DNA from: Tigriopus japonicus
Lineage: Eukaryota; Arthropoda; Copepoda; Harpacticoida; Harpacticidae
Assembly: GCA_010645155.1 (NCBI GenBank)
Contig: CM021312.1
Location: 4,791,158-4,855,157 of the forward strand
Reading direction: 5' to 3'
DNA: 64,000 nucleotides
Shown: piece after piece, positions 50,101 to 63,382 of the stretch
How positions within the stretch are numbered: the stretch's first letter is position 1
Layout: the number at the start of each line of letters is the position of its first letter
Position numbers and translations under genes: made by a program
The notes under the pieces: generated by a model
Database searches by the model: none
What the model was told of the DNA's origin: nothing
What the model saw: only the letters and a program-made list of their open reading frames with translations

Positions 50101-51705
50101 TCGCTCTCTTCTTTCTCTTTTCTCAATGAGGTGCTTGGAAACCATGGCTTACGTCAGCTAGTCTCTTTCCGGAGAATGTCTCTCCCCGACCAGGATTTTT
50201 TTTGCTTCTCCGAGGCCAATCCATCAGGTCAAGAAAACGAGGTAGAGCCCTAATGATGTTCTTGTTTGTATCCAAGCTTCTGACTGCTCAGGCAGGAAGC
50301 GTCATTACAGCAGGAGGTGTTGGCTCCTAAACTTAAGGAAAGAGAGAACGAGATTTTAGATTTGATCGTGAACAAGTTCCACGAAAATTCTCCGTACCAC
50401 TCTGACATTGACGTCACAACTTCGAGATGCTCGCGAATGTAATCCCATTAGTAGAGGGTTTAGAAGTATGGAAGGAAGGCAATGGCTTTTACTGTACTGT
50501 GTGTATCCTGCTCTTCTGTACCTTGACGACCATGAACTTGTTCTTTTTCCAGGATGAAGGCCAGACCGGCAGCCACAAGAACCATCGGAAACGACCAAGG
50601 CATAGCAGTGGAGGTGCCATCATTGAAAGCATGCATCATCATGGAAAAGGCGTGTACTCTGGCACATTTTCAGGTGAGTCACTCTTAGCTGACATGGCGA
50701 CCTTTTTTTTGTATGGGAACCATTGGAACATGGGCTAAAATTGGGCTTTACCTTATCCTCCAGGCACTCTGAACCCGGCCTTGCAAGATCGCAATGGGCA
50801 GCCCAAACGCGATATCACCACCATTATCCACATCCTGAATGACCTCCTGTGTGCACAATACAAAAACTATCAGACGTCATCGAGTGGAACGCGGAGCAAA
50901 GGAACTAATGGAACTTCCAAAAATGGTCAAAACAACACCAGCAAAACAAACCCATCCTCTCAAGGTGCGTAGGCGGTCAGTAATGACATGATTTCTGATC
51001 GTGGACAAATGACTAGTCCTCGAATTGGCCAAGTGTGTACTCGAAGGCCAAGTTAGGGAGCAAATTGACTAGTAAGCTCTTTTATGGATCCCACTCAAGA
51101 GTGGCCTACTTCTTCCGGGCTCGCTTCCCATCCACGACGAAGGTTCCAATTGCTATTTGTCTTTGACAAGCTCGAATCGAGTGCATGGCACTCGACAGTG
51201 CGTACCTACGTACGTACACGAGTCGTTGCTTTCTCGTCGTTGGTAAAGGTCTCTCATTTCGTCCCTGTTGAGTAAACACCTAAAGAAATTATTCCTGTCA
51301 AGTAGGCAAACAAGCTTGAAGATTCAACGGTGTGAATGAATGCTATCAGATCCCATTGCAGGTTGTGGATCGACTCCCTCTGGAGCCGAGATGTTTCAAC
51401 AAACCATTCAGGAGCAACTCCAGGTGACCAAGAGCAAAATGGAAGCCCTCAGAAAGGTCATGGAAGAACGCAAGGCTCGACGTCGAGCTCGTCGTGAGGC
51501 TCGAGCAGCCCCCTATTCAACCTCGTGGTCGGTCAAATCCGAGCAGACGGGCGATTCGAACCCCGCCAGCCCGTCGGATGAGGCCCAGGAGGCCTCTTCC
51601 TCCTCCTCTTCCTCCTCTCAGAGTGGCACCAACACTAATCCGGGTGGTCCGGCCCCACCCAGTGATAACCTGTTCAATACCAAACCCGAACCCGTTACCG
51701 CTTAA
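26140..51705 (+). CDS. MIDN: Midnolin (stuxnet homologue), ubiquitin-independent proteasome adaptor (7 coding exons)
   Basis: Coding exons: 26140-26456, 27271-27358, 33347-33403, 45834-46723 (with a gap), 50553-50673, 50764-50964, 51362-51705. All introns are GT-AG and phases match. Residues 58-134 form the ubiquitin-like domain ([31 protein letters not shown], human SKLTLVPTVEAGLM). Exons 3-4 give [14 protein letters not shown] and [13 protein letters not shown]...LGDHMM, the first half of the Catch domain. A long Ser/Thr/Ala linker follows. Exons 5-6 give [17 protein letters not shown] and [14 protein letters not shown], the second Catch half. Exon 7 holds the C-terminal helix ending [16 protein letters not shown] (human RLRRKARRDARGPY). 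Midnolin binds the proteasome through this helix and delivers nuclear proteins without ubiquitin; Drosophila stuxnet acts on Polycomb. Removing the gap and one flanking duplicate gives 1836 bp, 611 aa. ATG 26140 is the first in frame; Met22 is an alternative. Confidence 0.93.
26457..27270 (+). other. midnolin intron 1
   Basis: An 814-bp phase-2 intron inside the ubiquitin-like domain. It contains a 13-base G run at 26656-26668 and no coding sequence that I can support. Confidence 0.85.
27359..33346 (+). other. midnolin intron 2
   Basis: A 6.0-kb phase-0 intron with GA, CT, GGAT and CAAC simple repeats. No nested gene on either strand has a recognisable product. Confidence 0.8.
33404..45833 (+). 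other. midnolin intron 3
   Basis: A 12.4-kb phase-0 intron between the SDSQ and VVDFLSG codons. It has many simple repeats (for example TTG tracts near 38650 and 44700 and GAAA near 45470). Open frames of 60-150 codons occur on both strands, but none shows family motifs, so I see no nested gene. Regulatory elements cannot be judged without comparison. Confidence 0.75.
46016..46121 (+). repeat. left copy of the duplication flanking the gap (Ser-rich coding)
   Basis: This 106-bp segment matches 46207-46303 except for one extra 9-bp Pro-Ser-Ser unit. It is in frame with midnolin exon 4 and ends on a complete codon at the gap edge. Confidence 0.9.
46122..46206. other. assembly gap (85 N)
   Basis: A run of 85 undetermined bases inside midnolin exon 4. 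Its length breaks the reading frame (85 is 1 mod 3; frame continuity would need 2 mod 3), so it is an estimate, not a measured length. Confidence 0.99.
46207..46303 (+). repeat. right copy of the duplication flanking the gap
   Basis: A 97-bp near-perfect copy of 46016-46121 that lacks one 9-bp unit. It reads in the same codon phase relative to its own sequence and continues into the exon 4 downstream part ([17 protein letters not shown]). Confidence 0.9.
46724..50552 (+). other. midnolin intron 4
   Basis: A 3.8-kb phase-0 intron with GTA, AAC and GGA simple tracts around 47200-47280. No nested gene is supported. Confidence 0.8.
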
Positions 51706-52545
51706 ATTGAGGAACTTAGTGCAAAATTTTGATACCACCGAAGACAGCTACCACGAAAAGAAAAAGAACAGAATCAGAAACGATTATCACTATTTAGTAA
51801 TGTAGATACCAACTGGTTGGAAGATTGCATTACACCGTGCCAAACAATCCACAACTACTATTACTATTGCCGTCTTTGTTGTGGCCTCAGACCCCCTTTC
51901 TTTTCTGTTCCTTGTACCCAATATTATCCCACCACCCACTTTGGTCCAATGGTTCGAGCAAGATCTTGTCCGATCTTGGATGAACCAAGTGGTCCGTACG
52001 TATCCTTTTCCCTAGTAAGAACAGTCTTGATGAACTTGTTCCACACAAGGCCAGAGAATACTATGTGTATGAAAGAAAAGTCTGGACGAGCCAGCAGCAC
52101 CACAATTAATAATATATCAGCCCTTGTCAAACGAATGTCACGAACAGCTCCTTGAGTGTCATGCTTAAGAAACAACTCGTAAAACTTTGTTGGACAAATT
52201 CACGAATACCCCACCTCCCAAAAAACCTCTACTTTACCCACTACTCGAAAACTGGCTCCATTGTGAAGTTGGCAAAGAAAGAACTGTTAATGTTTATAGA
52301 AAATGGCCAGTGCTGTGATTTCTCTTCATTTGATCATGCGGTACTTGTGGAAGAAAGAACATTCATTTGATGACTCGTGTGTGTAGCTTTTAAAATTGTA
52401 CGACGCCCAAAAAGTGCGGCGTTTATTCCAATAGGTATGTGTCGGGACAAGGCAAGCAAGCCAACTTACTTGTCTTGAGGATTTCTGTTGCAACTATTGC
52501 TATTGCTATCTTGTAACTCATTAATAAATGACAAGTGATAGAGAT
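51706..52545 (+). other. midnolin 3' UTR
   Basis: About 840 nt from the TAA stop to just past the AATAAA signal, assuming cleavage 15-20 nt after it. No coding sequence. Confidence 0.6.
52523..52528 (+). terminator. AATAAA polyadenylation signal of midnolin
   Basis: The first canonical AATAAA on the + strand after the midnolin stop, in an A/T-rich context. Confidence 0.65.
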
Positions 52546-54048
52546 AAATCCTCCGGCGTGTTCATTTTCTTTGTGCAACCGCCCATTTCCCCTCCTGAAA
52601 ATTTCGGTACGCACACTTCCGAAAGGTACTTTTTTATGGCTGAGTCCGAGACTGGACGAGAGAGTTACTAAAGACCCCTGGACGAACGAGCTCAGCCAAC
52701 ATCGGTACCCATTTAGCAATAACAGTCCGTAGTCCTGGGGTCATTTCTTCATGGCAAGGGTGCTCAGAAAACCCATTGAACCACTTACGAGGAACGTATA
52801 GATCCTGGGTCTCGTTTCTTGTCGTCGGGGTATAGCAATTGCGATATGTACATACACGAACTACCACCACCACCGTCCTCGATAACAGCGTAGTCGGCTG
52901 GCTTGTGTATTTTGTTCCTCTCCCGGTTGATCTGGGGTTCGTTCCTCTTTACTTCAACTCATAGCGAAGGAACAGCTTTGTCTGTGCTCACACTCATTCA
53001 GCCTACTACTTACTCACTCACTCACGAACCCAAAGAAGGACTCGGAAGAAGAAGAAGAGCTCCATGGGAACACGTCAAGTCGCTGGAACCAATGAAAGGT
53101 GCTTGTGACCAGCGATCCTTCCTTCGTTCCAAGTTCACATGTACACATTCTGGGCCATGCGCCTCGCTCTGAGGTTACCGAGGGACGAGACTGCAGTCCG
53201 TAGCCTGGAGCGCATGCGCTTAATGAAGATGTGATCCCCGGTGCTCGAGAGAACGAGAAGACGCACCACGGGCTTCAATTGTTAGCCAGGCATGTTTTGG
53301 ACGGACGAAGGGCAACGAACGAGAGTGGAACGCACGGAAAACAGAGCCTACTATGGATAGAGAAAGATAGGGAGAGAGAGAACAAGAGGAAGAACAGGAG
53401 GCTGTTCGAGCTCAAAGACACGTGGGATTGTCTTTTTTCTAGGTGGTGAAAGAGAGCAGCTGGGAGAGTGGTGTAATATCTAGGAGCTTGTTCCAGCTCG
53501 CGCTTCTTTTGCCGGAGAAAATAACGCGATGAACGTATGTGCCTGTGCGTGGATCCGTTTGGAACACTTATAACTCATGACTGGGTCATGACAATTCATT
53601 ATTAAGAAATTGCCCCTTATGGACCATGGCAAAGTCGATTGTGAAAGCCGTTAATGAAAGGGAGAAGGTTATGTCAGGGATCGTAAATTTCAGGTTGCAC
53701 AGTAACGTTGACAGGGACGATTGGCAAGAATTGGAACGAAACGTGTCAACTTTCAATGTTGTCGCAACATTTGATGTCCCATGCCAAGCTCAAGTCATTT
53801 TCGATATCGTTCTTGCAATGTGATCTCATCCTCCCCGATCAGGTTGGATTGGATCTGAGCAAGTTTGGCCTGGGAAATGGCATGCTCGGCCGATAATGCG
53901 TTGTTATGGAATAATTATGACAATAACATCTTGGACTTAGGACCAGATTAGTCTTTGGCATGTAACGTAACCTAAAATGGGTTCCTATAAAAGCTCAGCG
54001 AGGCACAACCAGGCAGGGGGTAGATGGCACACACAAGACGGAGACAGA

Positions 54049-54075
54049 GTGAGTGAGTGAGTGAGTGAGTGAGTG
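54049..54075. repeat. (GTGA)n microsatellite
   Basis: Six to seven uninterrupted GTGA units. Confidence 0.9.
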
Positions 54076-54785
54076 GCTTTGCTTGTTTTTTGTTGTCGGT
54101 CCCAACCATGCAGTTGTCCTGATGGAGGACCATCAGGATCAAGCCTCCCGAAACCATCGCTGGAATGCCGGAGAAGGCCCCTAGGTCCCATCATCGGAGG
54201 GAGTCAACCATAGCACCACCCTGTCAGAGGCACATCAGCACATTGGGGGCAATGCTAAAGGATCCACTCATGTTGTGGCCCTGGTACTCTCTCACTTGTC
54301 TGTTGGTTGGCGACGAACCTCATTGGGCTACTAGCCAGCTAGCTAGTAGTGAGTGCATTGTGCGTGGGGTCTACGTAGAAGTGGCTATGGGGATGATGGT
54401 CGGAGTTCGTTCGTTCTTTCGTTCGTTCGTTCGTACACACTTTCTGGCTTGGGACCGAACTTCGCCGGCCAAAAAGTGGAGGTTTAGGAACAAAAGAGCC
54501 CGATGTTCCAAGCCAAAGAAGAAGAAGATTGAGGGTCCCCCTGGTTTCTCGGTCCCGTCTGTCCCTCTTCTGCCAAAGACACGAGAAAGGCAAATAGACA
54601 CTCTAAGTGGTAGTAGGAGTCTTTTTTCCTTGTAAGACCCTTCGCACGGAGAACAACGAAGTCCCTTTGACTGGAGAGGAACTCCTATCTCCGTACGTAC
54701 CACGAGACCCGCGCTATCAATTCTTCTCCTTTTTCCTCGAGAACCGCTCGAACATAGTCCTACACTAGTTCTTTTAAAGATCTTA

Positions 54786-54811
54786 CGTTCGTTCGTTCGT
54801 TCGTTCGTTCT
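54786..54811. repeat. (GTTC)n microsatellite
   Basis: About six uninterrupted GTTC units. A second, interrupted GTTC tract lies at 54412-54433. Confidence 0.9.
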
Positions 54812-57800
54812 TCTTGCCATCGTTCCTGGGTTTCCACGAGCTGTTCTAGTACATACACATTTCTTCTGATGGGGTCTCAAAGAGCGGAGCGAAGGGGGCC
54901 CCACTAAAAGGACCCACAGCGATTTGTAGCAGGGGTTTGGGATCCCAAAGAATCAAGGCAAACCACGCAGAGAAAAAGAAGAAGAGAGAGAGAGAGTCTC
55001 TTTCTTTTTTCCTTCGCACTCTCTCTCTCCCTTGCCCATCCAGGAATGACAAGAGAGGTGCTAAGGGGAAGAGGAAATCGCTGGGGTCTAGAGGCTCGTT
55101 CCCAGTAAACGGAGGAAGAAGAACAGACCAACAACGAACCTTCTTCTCTTTCTTCTTCTCGCTCGTCTTACGCTAGAAAACATGGACAAGGTTGCACTTC
55201 TTATACCCACAAGCTTCGTCCATCTCCGTTTTGGTCCTATATAGCACTACCTCCCACAGTAGTGTGTAGTAGCCAGGTGCAAAATGAACAATAATAGGCT
55301 TATTCGTTGTCGGGCTCTAGGGAGAGTGGTCCTAATCCAACACGGAGAAAAGAAGAAGGTCCTTAAGACATGAAGGTAACTTCTTAGCGAGCCTTATATC
55401 TACTTCATCCCGTGCGGGGGAAGTTTGGATCTTATCCTCAACCTGCCTGGAGTCGCTCTCAAAGTCACACCAATTCAGATCTTAATGAGCTTGAATTGGG
55501 ACTAATCCGGAACTCAAGGCCATATCCATATTCCATAATGAGCTCTTGGCAGGCCTTGCGGTGAATGCAACCGCAATAACCACCCATCATCGTTGTAATC
55601 GGTGCCGAGTGTATGAATGCAATGCTCCCACGTGTGGTAAAGAGAGGCCCAAAGGTTCGAATTTTCGTGTTCCTCTTGGCCTCACCCCGATAAGAAGTCC
55701 CTGGGAAGCGGTTCTCATAAGTTTTCGGTCTCAAAGCTCGTTGGGAAAGACCTGAGCCTGAAACAGCTCGTGCCTGATCTGAGCATACGGAAAGAAGCAC
55801 CTAGTAATCATCCCAGACCCAATATGCCGCCAAGCCCTCGTTTTTTGAGCTCACCTTCTTCTTTTCCCACCTGAATCCAATTGCTCTCGCTTGGAGAGCA
55901 AAAAAGAGAGGAAAAGGAGGAGAGAAAGAGAAGTGGACCACCTCACGTGAGTGAGCGAACCAAGGTTGTGCACCAACATTTGTCATCCGGCAAGTAGGGA
56001 ACACACGCAACCAGCCAACCAGCGAAGGAACTCGAGTTCCATCCACCAATCTAACCTTAACACGCATCGCCTTGGAACCAACAAGAAGGTGCTTGCCAAT
56101 ACTCCCTCCAGAAGTATTAGTAGAACGTACACACACACACACACATGCACTCATCTTCTTTGGTACCAAAGGCTCCTTCCTCTCCCGGTACATGAATGTG
56201 GGTGTTTATATGGTTGGTCTCGAAGGAGGCTCATAGGATATGGCTTATGGCACGAACCAAGACAAAGGAAGAGGGCTTGGGGAATTAGGGCCTGAAAATC
56301 CAATGCCCTATAAGCTTTGGTCCACTCGTGAATGAGATGTTCATCCTGGGAACAAGTCGTTCGAATGTGCAAACATTGCCTTCCACATTTTTACCTGACC
56401 TCGATCCCGTTTCTTCAATGGCCCCCTTAGGTCAAATCAATACATGTGTATGAACAAAAGCCTAGATGGATGGTTGAAGTTGGTTCATGGCAGAGATCAG
56501 AATATTCCAAAAGAACGAGGAGAGGTTTAAGTGGGGGAGGGATTTTTTATTTGTTGGGGAAACATTCGGACGATTTGACAGTAATGATTGGTCAAATATA
56601 GGCGTGTTTTTCTCACAACTAATGTTGGTTGAGTTTGTTTTGAATCATATTTTTAGATGCAACTTTCTTTACAAGTCCGTCCTAGGAGCAGCACTCACTT
56701 TCTCCTTAAGGGATCACGTTCCACTGTTTGGAAAACAGCAACTCATGGTCGTGGAACAATAAATGGTGACAACTTCGCCGTCCTTATTGCCATCAATTTT
56801 CTTGCAATGGGTACTTACTCAGTATGTAATGATCCTTAAATGTTAACCTTTGGGGTGACCTTTCGCTTGATGTTGCCAAGTGTGGACGAAATGGCTCTCT
56901 TGTGAAACGTCGTTCAAATCGGAATTAAGGAGCTAAGTCAAGGCTTGTCCAAGATCCAATTTGTCCTTCAATGCCATTGAGGCTCCATTTTCGCCCACGT
57001 TTTCGCAATTCTGGAGGGTCTAACTTTCGACTGTCCAAATATATTATTCTGCCAAATGATTCCTGAACAAAAGGAAGAAACACACTAGCTTTTATGGAGG
57101 ACATATGTGCCAATATTGCTCAGAAACTTAGGTTGGATGGCTGGCACTGACCTACAACTTTAGAGCTATCAAACTTTGAAATCGATTTTTCCAGTGGGAA
57201 ATATATCTCCTAATAAAGTATCAAAATTTTCCCAATACGGTCTGACAGAATTCAAACTTGCTTGTTTGTGCCTGTTGTTGGATTGATGATTAAGGTCCAT
57301 AACTTTTATTGTATTCTTTTCTTTTCACAATCCAACTTACAAACTAAATCCTAAATTCATTTTCAATGTTTCAGAAGATTACACTTTAAAACCAAGGAAA
57401 TCGTAAGACAGGTATTTAGTGATCTTTGTTTAAAACCCATATAGGAACATTTCTGGTCCCTGTAATAGATAGTTCTCTGGTGGCGTTCCTATTTTTGAAG
57501 ATCAGTGAAACATCTATAAAGTTCCTCCAGGGTAGCCACTGTTAGGATTGATCCTTGCTTCTTCGTCCGCCGGGAATGCATAAATTATTTATGAGTTGAA
57601 CATGAAGCTATATAGAGAATATAAGTACATTTGCTTGGAAGACACCGCCACAATAGCTCAGATGTTACCTGTCGTAACTCAAACAACTTGAGCATACTAA
57701 ATAAAGTAAGTCAAAATAACAACGCTTGAGTGTACTCTCACTACATATGCCGTGATTAAATGGAACTTGTACATTAAAACAAAACATGCGTTAACATCCG

Positions 57801-59983
57801 ACCTAATATCCCAGAACATACTTCAGATCATATCAAAGATAGGGGAAGGAAACTTTTCTCACCCAACATTTGATACCGCTTACAACACAAGCCTTTCTTG
57901 TTCTTTAATAAGTTGGTAACCTCACAATACCCAATGGGTGCCATTTGATGAACTCAACTCACTCTGGTTCCTAAATACACAGGACAACCGACTGACGTCA
58001 ACGAATTCCCAAGCTTCATTATCAAACTCTACAATACATTCCTGAATTCAAGTATTTTTTGGAATGTGTTTCGTGGTTCGTACTTCGAGTTACCTAGTAT
58101 CCGATTACCATGTGGGTTTGTCGTGGATATTTGAATTTAGATGGATTCAGCAATGCTTTCATGGATCGTTTGGAACGTATTTGGCGAATACCATTCGCTT
58201 AAAAACCATTCCACAACTTTCACTTCTTTGAATTCTCAGGGTTTGCTTGACTCGATGGTATCCAATGAATCTTGGGAATGTTCTCCAATGTTCCAAACTA
58301 GGCCAAATTTTACAGTGGATCCTGCATTGTTCCAGACCGCGGATCGATTATCAGACTTATTTGACTAGAACTCGAACCCCAAAGGAACAGAGGCATCAAT
58401 GACATTTTTATGGAAACTCGTAAATCTTCAAGGCAATTGAAGTCACAGTTAAAGACCAATCAATAGCATGCCACTTTCTAAATAGGAATCCAAAGACGCG
58501 AAGATTCCAGCCTTCAAGAAGGCCAAGGAAACAAACAAAAAAGTAAGGGCAGCAACTGGTGACGAAAATAAAGCAATTATCCGCGTACTTTTCAATATGC
58601 TCCTTCTTAGCATTGCAAAGGGAACCAAGGCGTACTTTTTATGCATGTATTTTGTAAATATAACCCATAGGTTGTCAAGGCTGTTTAAGCCCGTCCCAAA
58701 CACGTCATAAACAAGGAAGTGGAAACGCTATTACCTCATTTTCAAGGTTTGAAGCTGGGTTGGTCATTTGACGGTCAATTTATCACTGGACGAATAAGCT
58801 TATTTAAAGAAGCTGATAAATAACCCTTCCCTTGAGTCGTGTCAAGACGTGATCAGATTTCTTAAAAGAACTGTATATAACCATTCAAAAACCTCATTTA
58901 TATTCAATTATAGAAGTGTTCAGAAAGCCTTTCAGCTTTTGCACAAGGACAAATCGCCTGTCTCGGCAAATTATATCGAACCGTGCATTTCATATTTCAA
59001 ACTTATTATCTCGTCGAAATCTAGGTCTAAGATTGATTTTCTTCCAAGGGGAACAAAACTGGAGTTAAAATGCAATAATAAGCCACTGTAAATGTCCTGA
59101 GGTGATTTATTGTTTTGTCTATTGTCGTGATTAGTGAAGCTGACTAACAAGAAGTTTTTTTGAAAGAAAATTACATATTATGATTGACGCTTTCCGTTAT
59201 TCTAAAGTCTGTCGCTTCTTAGTTAACGTATCTTTTCTAACAAGAACAATTTTCCAATTCTGAACTCCTCTAAGATGCGAAATGTAATATGAAAAGTATT
59301 TCAAAAAAGTTGCTTCTTACCCAGAATAGAATGTTTCCTATGGTCACATTGTCAGGAAAAGGTTGCCAGTATAAACACGTATTATTCTCTATTCTGGAGT
59401 ATTGAGAAACCCCTGCGAAAACTAAGTATAAAATTGTTTTGAATCTTTTTAGAGATGGAAAAAGAACAATCAGAGATTGCTCATAATCGAAGAATTTTCT
59501 TTATTTACTACTTACACCCTCATCAAAATGATAAAACATAATCAATGAATGTCTTTCTAATCGCATTTGACGGATATCTGTAACCCAGTATTGTCAGATG
59601 TCATGGAGTTCTGTATTAAAACATACGCTTTTAAGACGTGTCCTTGTGACTCCATTACTTGTGAAGAATGAATTCATAGTTACTAACTCAAACGTATTCG
59701 TAATTGCGAAACGAAAGCAGCTTGAAGTACATTCAACGAAAAGAAAAACCAATGACACGAACGTTGGCAGTTATTCCGACCATCCACGACCTCAGCTCGA
59801 AAATACCTCAAGATTTATTTATTTTCATTTTCCCTTGCCTTTGTTATGGCGGCCAACCAACGAGTTCTCCGTTCGATTTGATCTGGTTTCCCAGAGACGC
59901 TTTTTCCCTTCTCTTCTTACACTGACTTGTTTTTTCCTCCCTCTCCAGTTAAATCAGGCTCAAAACCGTTTGTGAGTGATGGT

Positions 59984-62900
59984 ACGTAGACGATGGTTGA
60001 GGTTGATGCCTCCTTCTTCCCTTCAACCATTTTGGGGTGGGAAAGGAATCCAGATCCAGGTCGATCAAGTAAATACGGTCCTTTTGTGATTGTGTTTGTG
60101 AAATGGTCAATGCTCGCTGTCATTTTTTTCTCCAAGGATAACATGATGGTGATTGGACGACACACAATTTCTTAGGGCCCGGATGTTGAGCTCGATAATA
60201 GAAACGAGGTAACAAGCAAAATGATAGCGTGTACGCACAAAAGTTTCTGTATTCCAAAAAATGTCCTAAAAAGTTGTTCAGGAAGACACAAATTTTACTT
60301 TTAAGGAGTCTGCCCAGAAGTACATGGGTTCGAGTCGCAACTTTTGTACATGTCAAGACTATAACAAACCTCCCTCTAGGTGATATGTTTTCAAACGTCA
60401 ACGTTGATATGTTTAAAAAAAGTCAAACCTCAAAGACAAGCCTGATATTTATTAAGTTAAAGCATCAACTACGTTGTAGCCAACACTCATATATTGTTAT
60501 TTTAGAAGCCTGAGAGTGTTAAAACATCTAAAAAATGGTGGAAGTTAATTGGCAAAGTATACTTGAAGTATGCTTCCCCAAACACAAAACAATTGACCTT
60601 CAACTTTGCTTCCTAATTTCCATAGCAATTCATCTAATAGGTGAGATACTAGCAACTCGAGTTTACAAAAGTTTACTCCTCGAATAAGTATCAGTGCACT
60701 GTTTCTTTCAAAACGTTTTGATATTTTGTGGGTTAATTTTTGACTTCATCATGGTGTACTCAAGCTAATCTTACCAATGACGTGTTTATACCAATTTATG
60801 TCTCAGAACTCATAGCCCGAGAACAGCTTTTATTTTATTTTAAGTTTAACGAACTCGATTCCTAAAACCCTAGAGGGAGGAACGAAATTTATATCTGGCA
60901 ACGCCTAAAATTCATGTTTACAAAGCAATGATTTTGACCGACTTTGATTTCTGCGTTTTGCACGTAGTAGCTTTTCTTTCGCTCTCAATTTGATTTCAAC
61001 TTCGTCACCACAATCAAGGTCCTTGGTTCAGATTAGAGAGCCCGGAACCAAGAAAACACGGCATTAAATTCAAATTAGGCGCTACCATGGTGGTTCTGAA
61101 GGCGTGGAACTTCTCTTTTTTTTCCTTAAGATAGGTCATACATGGTCGTTTGGGCCTTTTGTGCAGACTTCATCAAAGGCTCATTGTGAGTAAGACTTCT
61201 TTCAAAATGGACCCAACAAACATTTCAAACCATGATCTCCAAAAGGCAGCCTTTGTTAGGAAAGTGAACAATACTAACAAAGAAAGGTGCATTTGGGGAG
61301 GGATTGTGGGAAAATATGTTGAAAGAAATTTGAAGTTGAGCCTTGAAGGTGGACCTTCTGAAGAGACTGAATGAAGAAGGTGGAAAGGATGGAGTGAACT
61401 TGATTTTTATGACTGTACACAAAGCTCCGAAAGTGATAATCGTAAAACTAGAGTAGATCATCTTTTTTGATGCACTCGCACCACCATCCATCAATCTTTT
61501 CGTTGGGATCGAATGGACTAATATACCTGAGAGTATCCTTTTGTGCCAGTTCCAAGAACCCGAAACAAACCTTACTTGGGTCCACATGAAGCTCTTTATT
61601 CCCGGATCCAAAGCAAACCTGACTCTATTCACTTGTTACGAGCTGTTCATTCCCTCAAAAATGAGGGAAAGAAAACGGTGACAAGTCGTTGATGGGAGTT
61701 CTTGGTATTTTTCAACCGTGCCAATGGGAACGAAACGAAGGGGAAATGTTCCCGGAGAAGGAACCAACTCGGTTCTCAACTTTGAGTCGTGAAGTTGGAG
61801 TCATAACCACACTTCCGAACTCTTCTCGACGAGTTGACTCCCTGATGAGATGTGGGACACTTTCGCTCGTGTAAGTCGTCGTCGGGATCGTCGTTGTTCC
61901 ACGTCATTCGTTGTGCTATTCACTTTGCAGTTTGCACCCGATCCATTTTCCGACCTCTTGCCAGGATGAGCCAAGGGCTTTTTGAAGGTGTGATCCTGTG
62001 AATACAGCTTATTGTTCCCTCGCCTGGTGGTGATGGGTGTTGGACCAGTTCATCTATGCCAAATTCAGCCCTTGATAGTCATGGAACAAGACTGATACAG
62101 CAGCTCTTGGCACGTCTTGACTCAGAGAGCCGCTGAGAATTTGCTCATTGTTCAAAGCGGTAGGAGCGTCAGCAGCAGCTTCATCAAGGCTTCTTTGTGT
62201 CGGCCAAAATGAGTTGGAAAAGAATCCCAGCCCCTCCTTCCCGCCTCTTTCAAAAACTTATCTTTAGCCGGGCTTGAATCTTCAGCCCTGGATCCGGTTA
62301 ACAATATCCCACAGTTCTCTGTACAAAGTAGTCGTAGACTAAGCCTTGAACTAAGGCTGCTTCAGTTCGAATTCTAGGGTTTTGTGTTATTCCTTCATCA
62401 CCCCCCTCCTCTTTCTCTCTTCGTAGTTCACTTGGTAAAAGTGGATTCTTTTGAGATTTAGATTTTCAAAGGCTTTTCTTCTCGTTGCCAGGCTTTTCAA
62501 GACAAGTTCCTTTTAATGGAATTGACAGACTGCGGAGAGTTTTAACACGTGCTAAGGCCAGACCTACGAATGATTGAAAAAAGGCCATCTTGTACTTTGA
62601 AGTGATGTGTTCCATGGAGACTTGGACTATTCAGGTTTCTATGGAACAGACCTGGAACAATTGATGCAACTGGAGTAGCGCCCGGGTAACGGAAGTTTAT
62701 GTTCCATTCCCTGAAGTCATGGTTTGGAGGCTTTCATCGGAGGATCATTCAAGAAACCCGACCAAGAACTTCAACGAAGACGGATGATGATGAAAAGGAG
62801 GACAAAATTTAAAGTTCTTGACAGGTTCCAAGTTGAAGGCCTATTTTTAGGCTTGAATTTATTCAGTCAAAGTAGATCGTAATTCCCTCGTCAAGTTATG

Positions 62901-63262
62901 GTGGTGGTGGCATGACTGGAATGTCACAATTGTTTTGAGAAAGCACTTCTTTGGAAAACACAGTTCTGTGTACGGTGGTTCTTTAACCTTGAAACTGGAA
63001 CGTACAACGGAAATGGAGACTCGAAAAAACAATCACGATCAGCATTTGCTGGTGATTGAGATTGACCTCTAATGTACTTCTGACACGAAAATAGGTTGCA
63101 TGTTAACTGCATCAATTCAGATAGGTGGAGTATGGATGACCTTAGAGTATAATGAAGGAACGTTAATCTGACTTTATACTTGAGCTTTGTTAATTAGCAG
63201 ACCTAATAATGTATTTTTGAAAAATTAGATTTACTTTCAAAGTAATATATTCATTGTCACAG
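59984..63262. other. AT-rich region without recognised gene
   Basis: No exon with a known product. A GGTTCGAGTC motif at 60327-60336 resembles a pol III B box, but no tRNA fold surrounds it. If the exon candidates at 63263 and 63849 are real, this stretch would be upstream or intronic. Confidence 0.35.
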
Positions 63263-63382
63263 CTCTTACACCACAATCCCTCCAACACGTGATAGCTAAT
63301 CGATTGTCTATGAGGGCAACACTTGAGTACGCCATAATACTGGCAAGCCAGTTCAACTGTCTACGAATGTTGGAAATTCAAG
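63263..63382 (+). CDS. possible internal coding exon of an unidentified gene
   Basis: An acceptor (TTCATTGTCACAG) and a strong donor (CAAG|GTGAGT) bracket 120 bp open in one frame, phase 1 at both ends. The residues include LTPQSLQHVIANRLSMRA and LEYAIILASQFNCLRMLEIQ, which look helical and protein-like. No family is recognised. A second acceptor at 63849 could continue it in phase (NIRMHSNSRKRWFHLIVS, stop after 32 codons). Confidence 0.3.

Larger units (their letters stand above)
52546..59940. other. intergenic region rich in tetranucleotide repeats
   Basis: About 52.9-55.2 kb has higher G+C and GTGA (54049-54075) and GTTC (54412-54433, 54786-54811) tracts, like the region before midnolin, and could include a promoter for a downstream + strand gene. 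From about 56.8 kb the sequence turns AT-rich. No exon with a recognised product is visible on either strand. Confidence 0.4.

Noticed and set aside
54165..54904. Overlapping 150-180 codon open frames on both strands
   Set aside because: They run through GTTC repeats and GA-rich low-complexity DNA; the translations show no domain and no splice structure.
60327..60336. GGTTCGAGTC motif as a tRNA gene
   Set aside because: No acceptor-stem pairing, A box or cloverleaf can be built around it; single B-box matches occur by chance.
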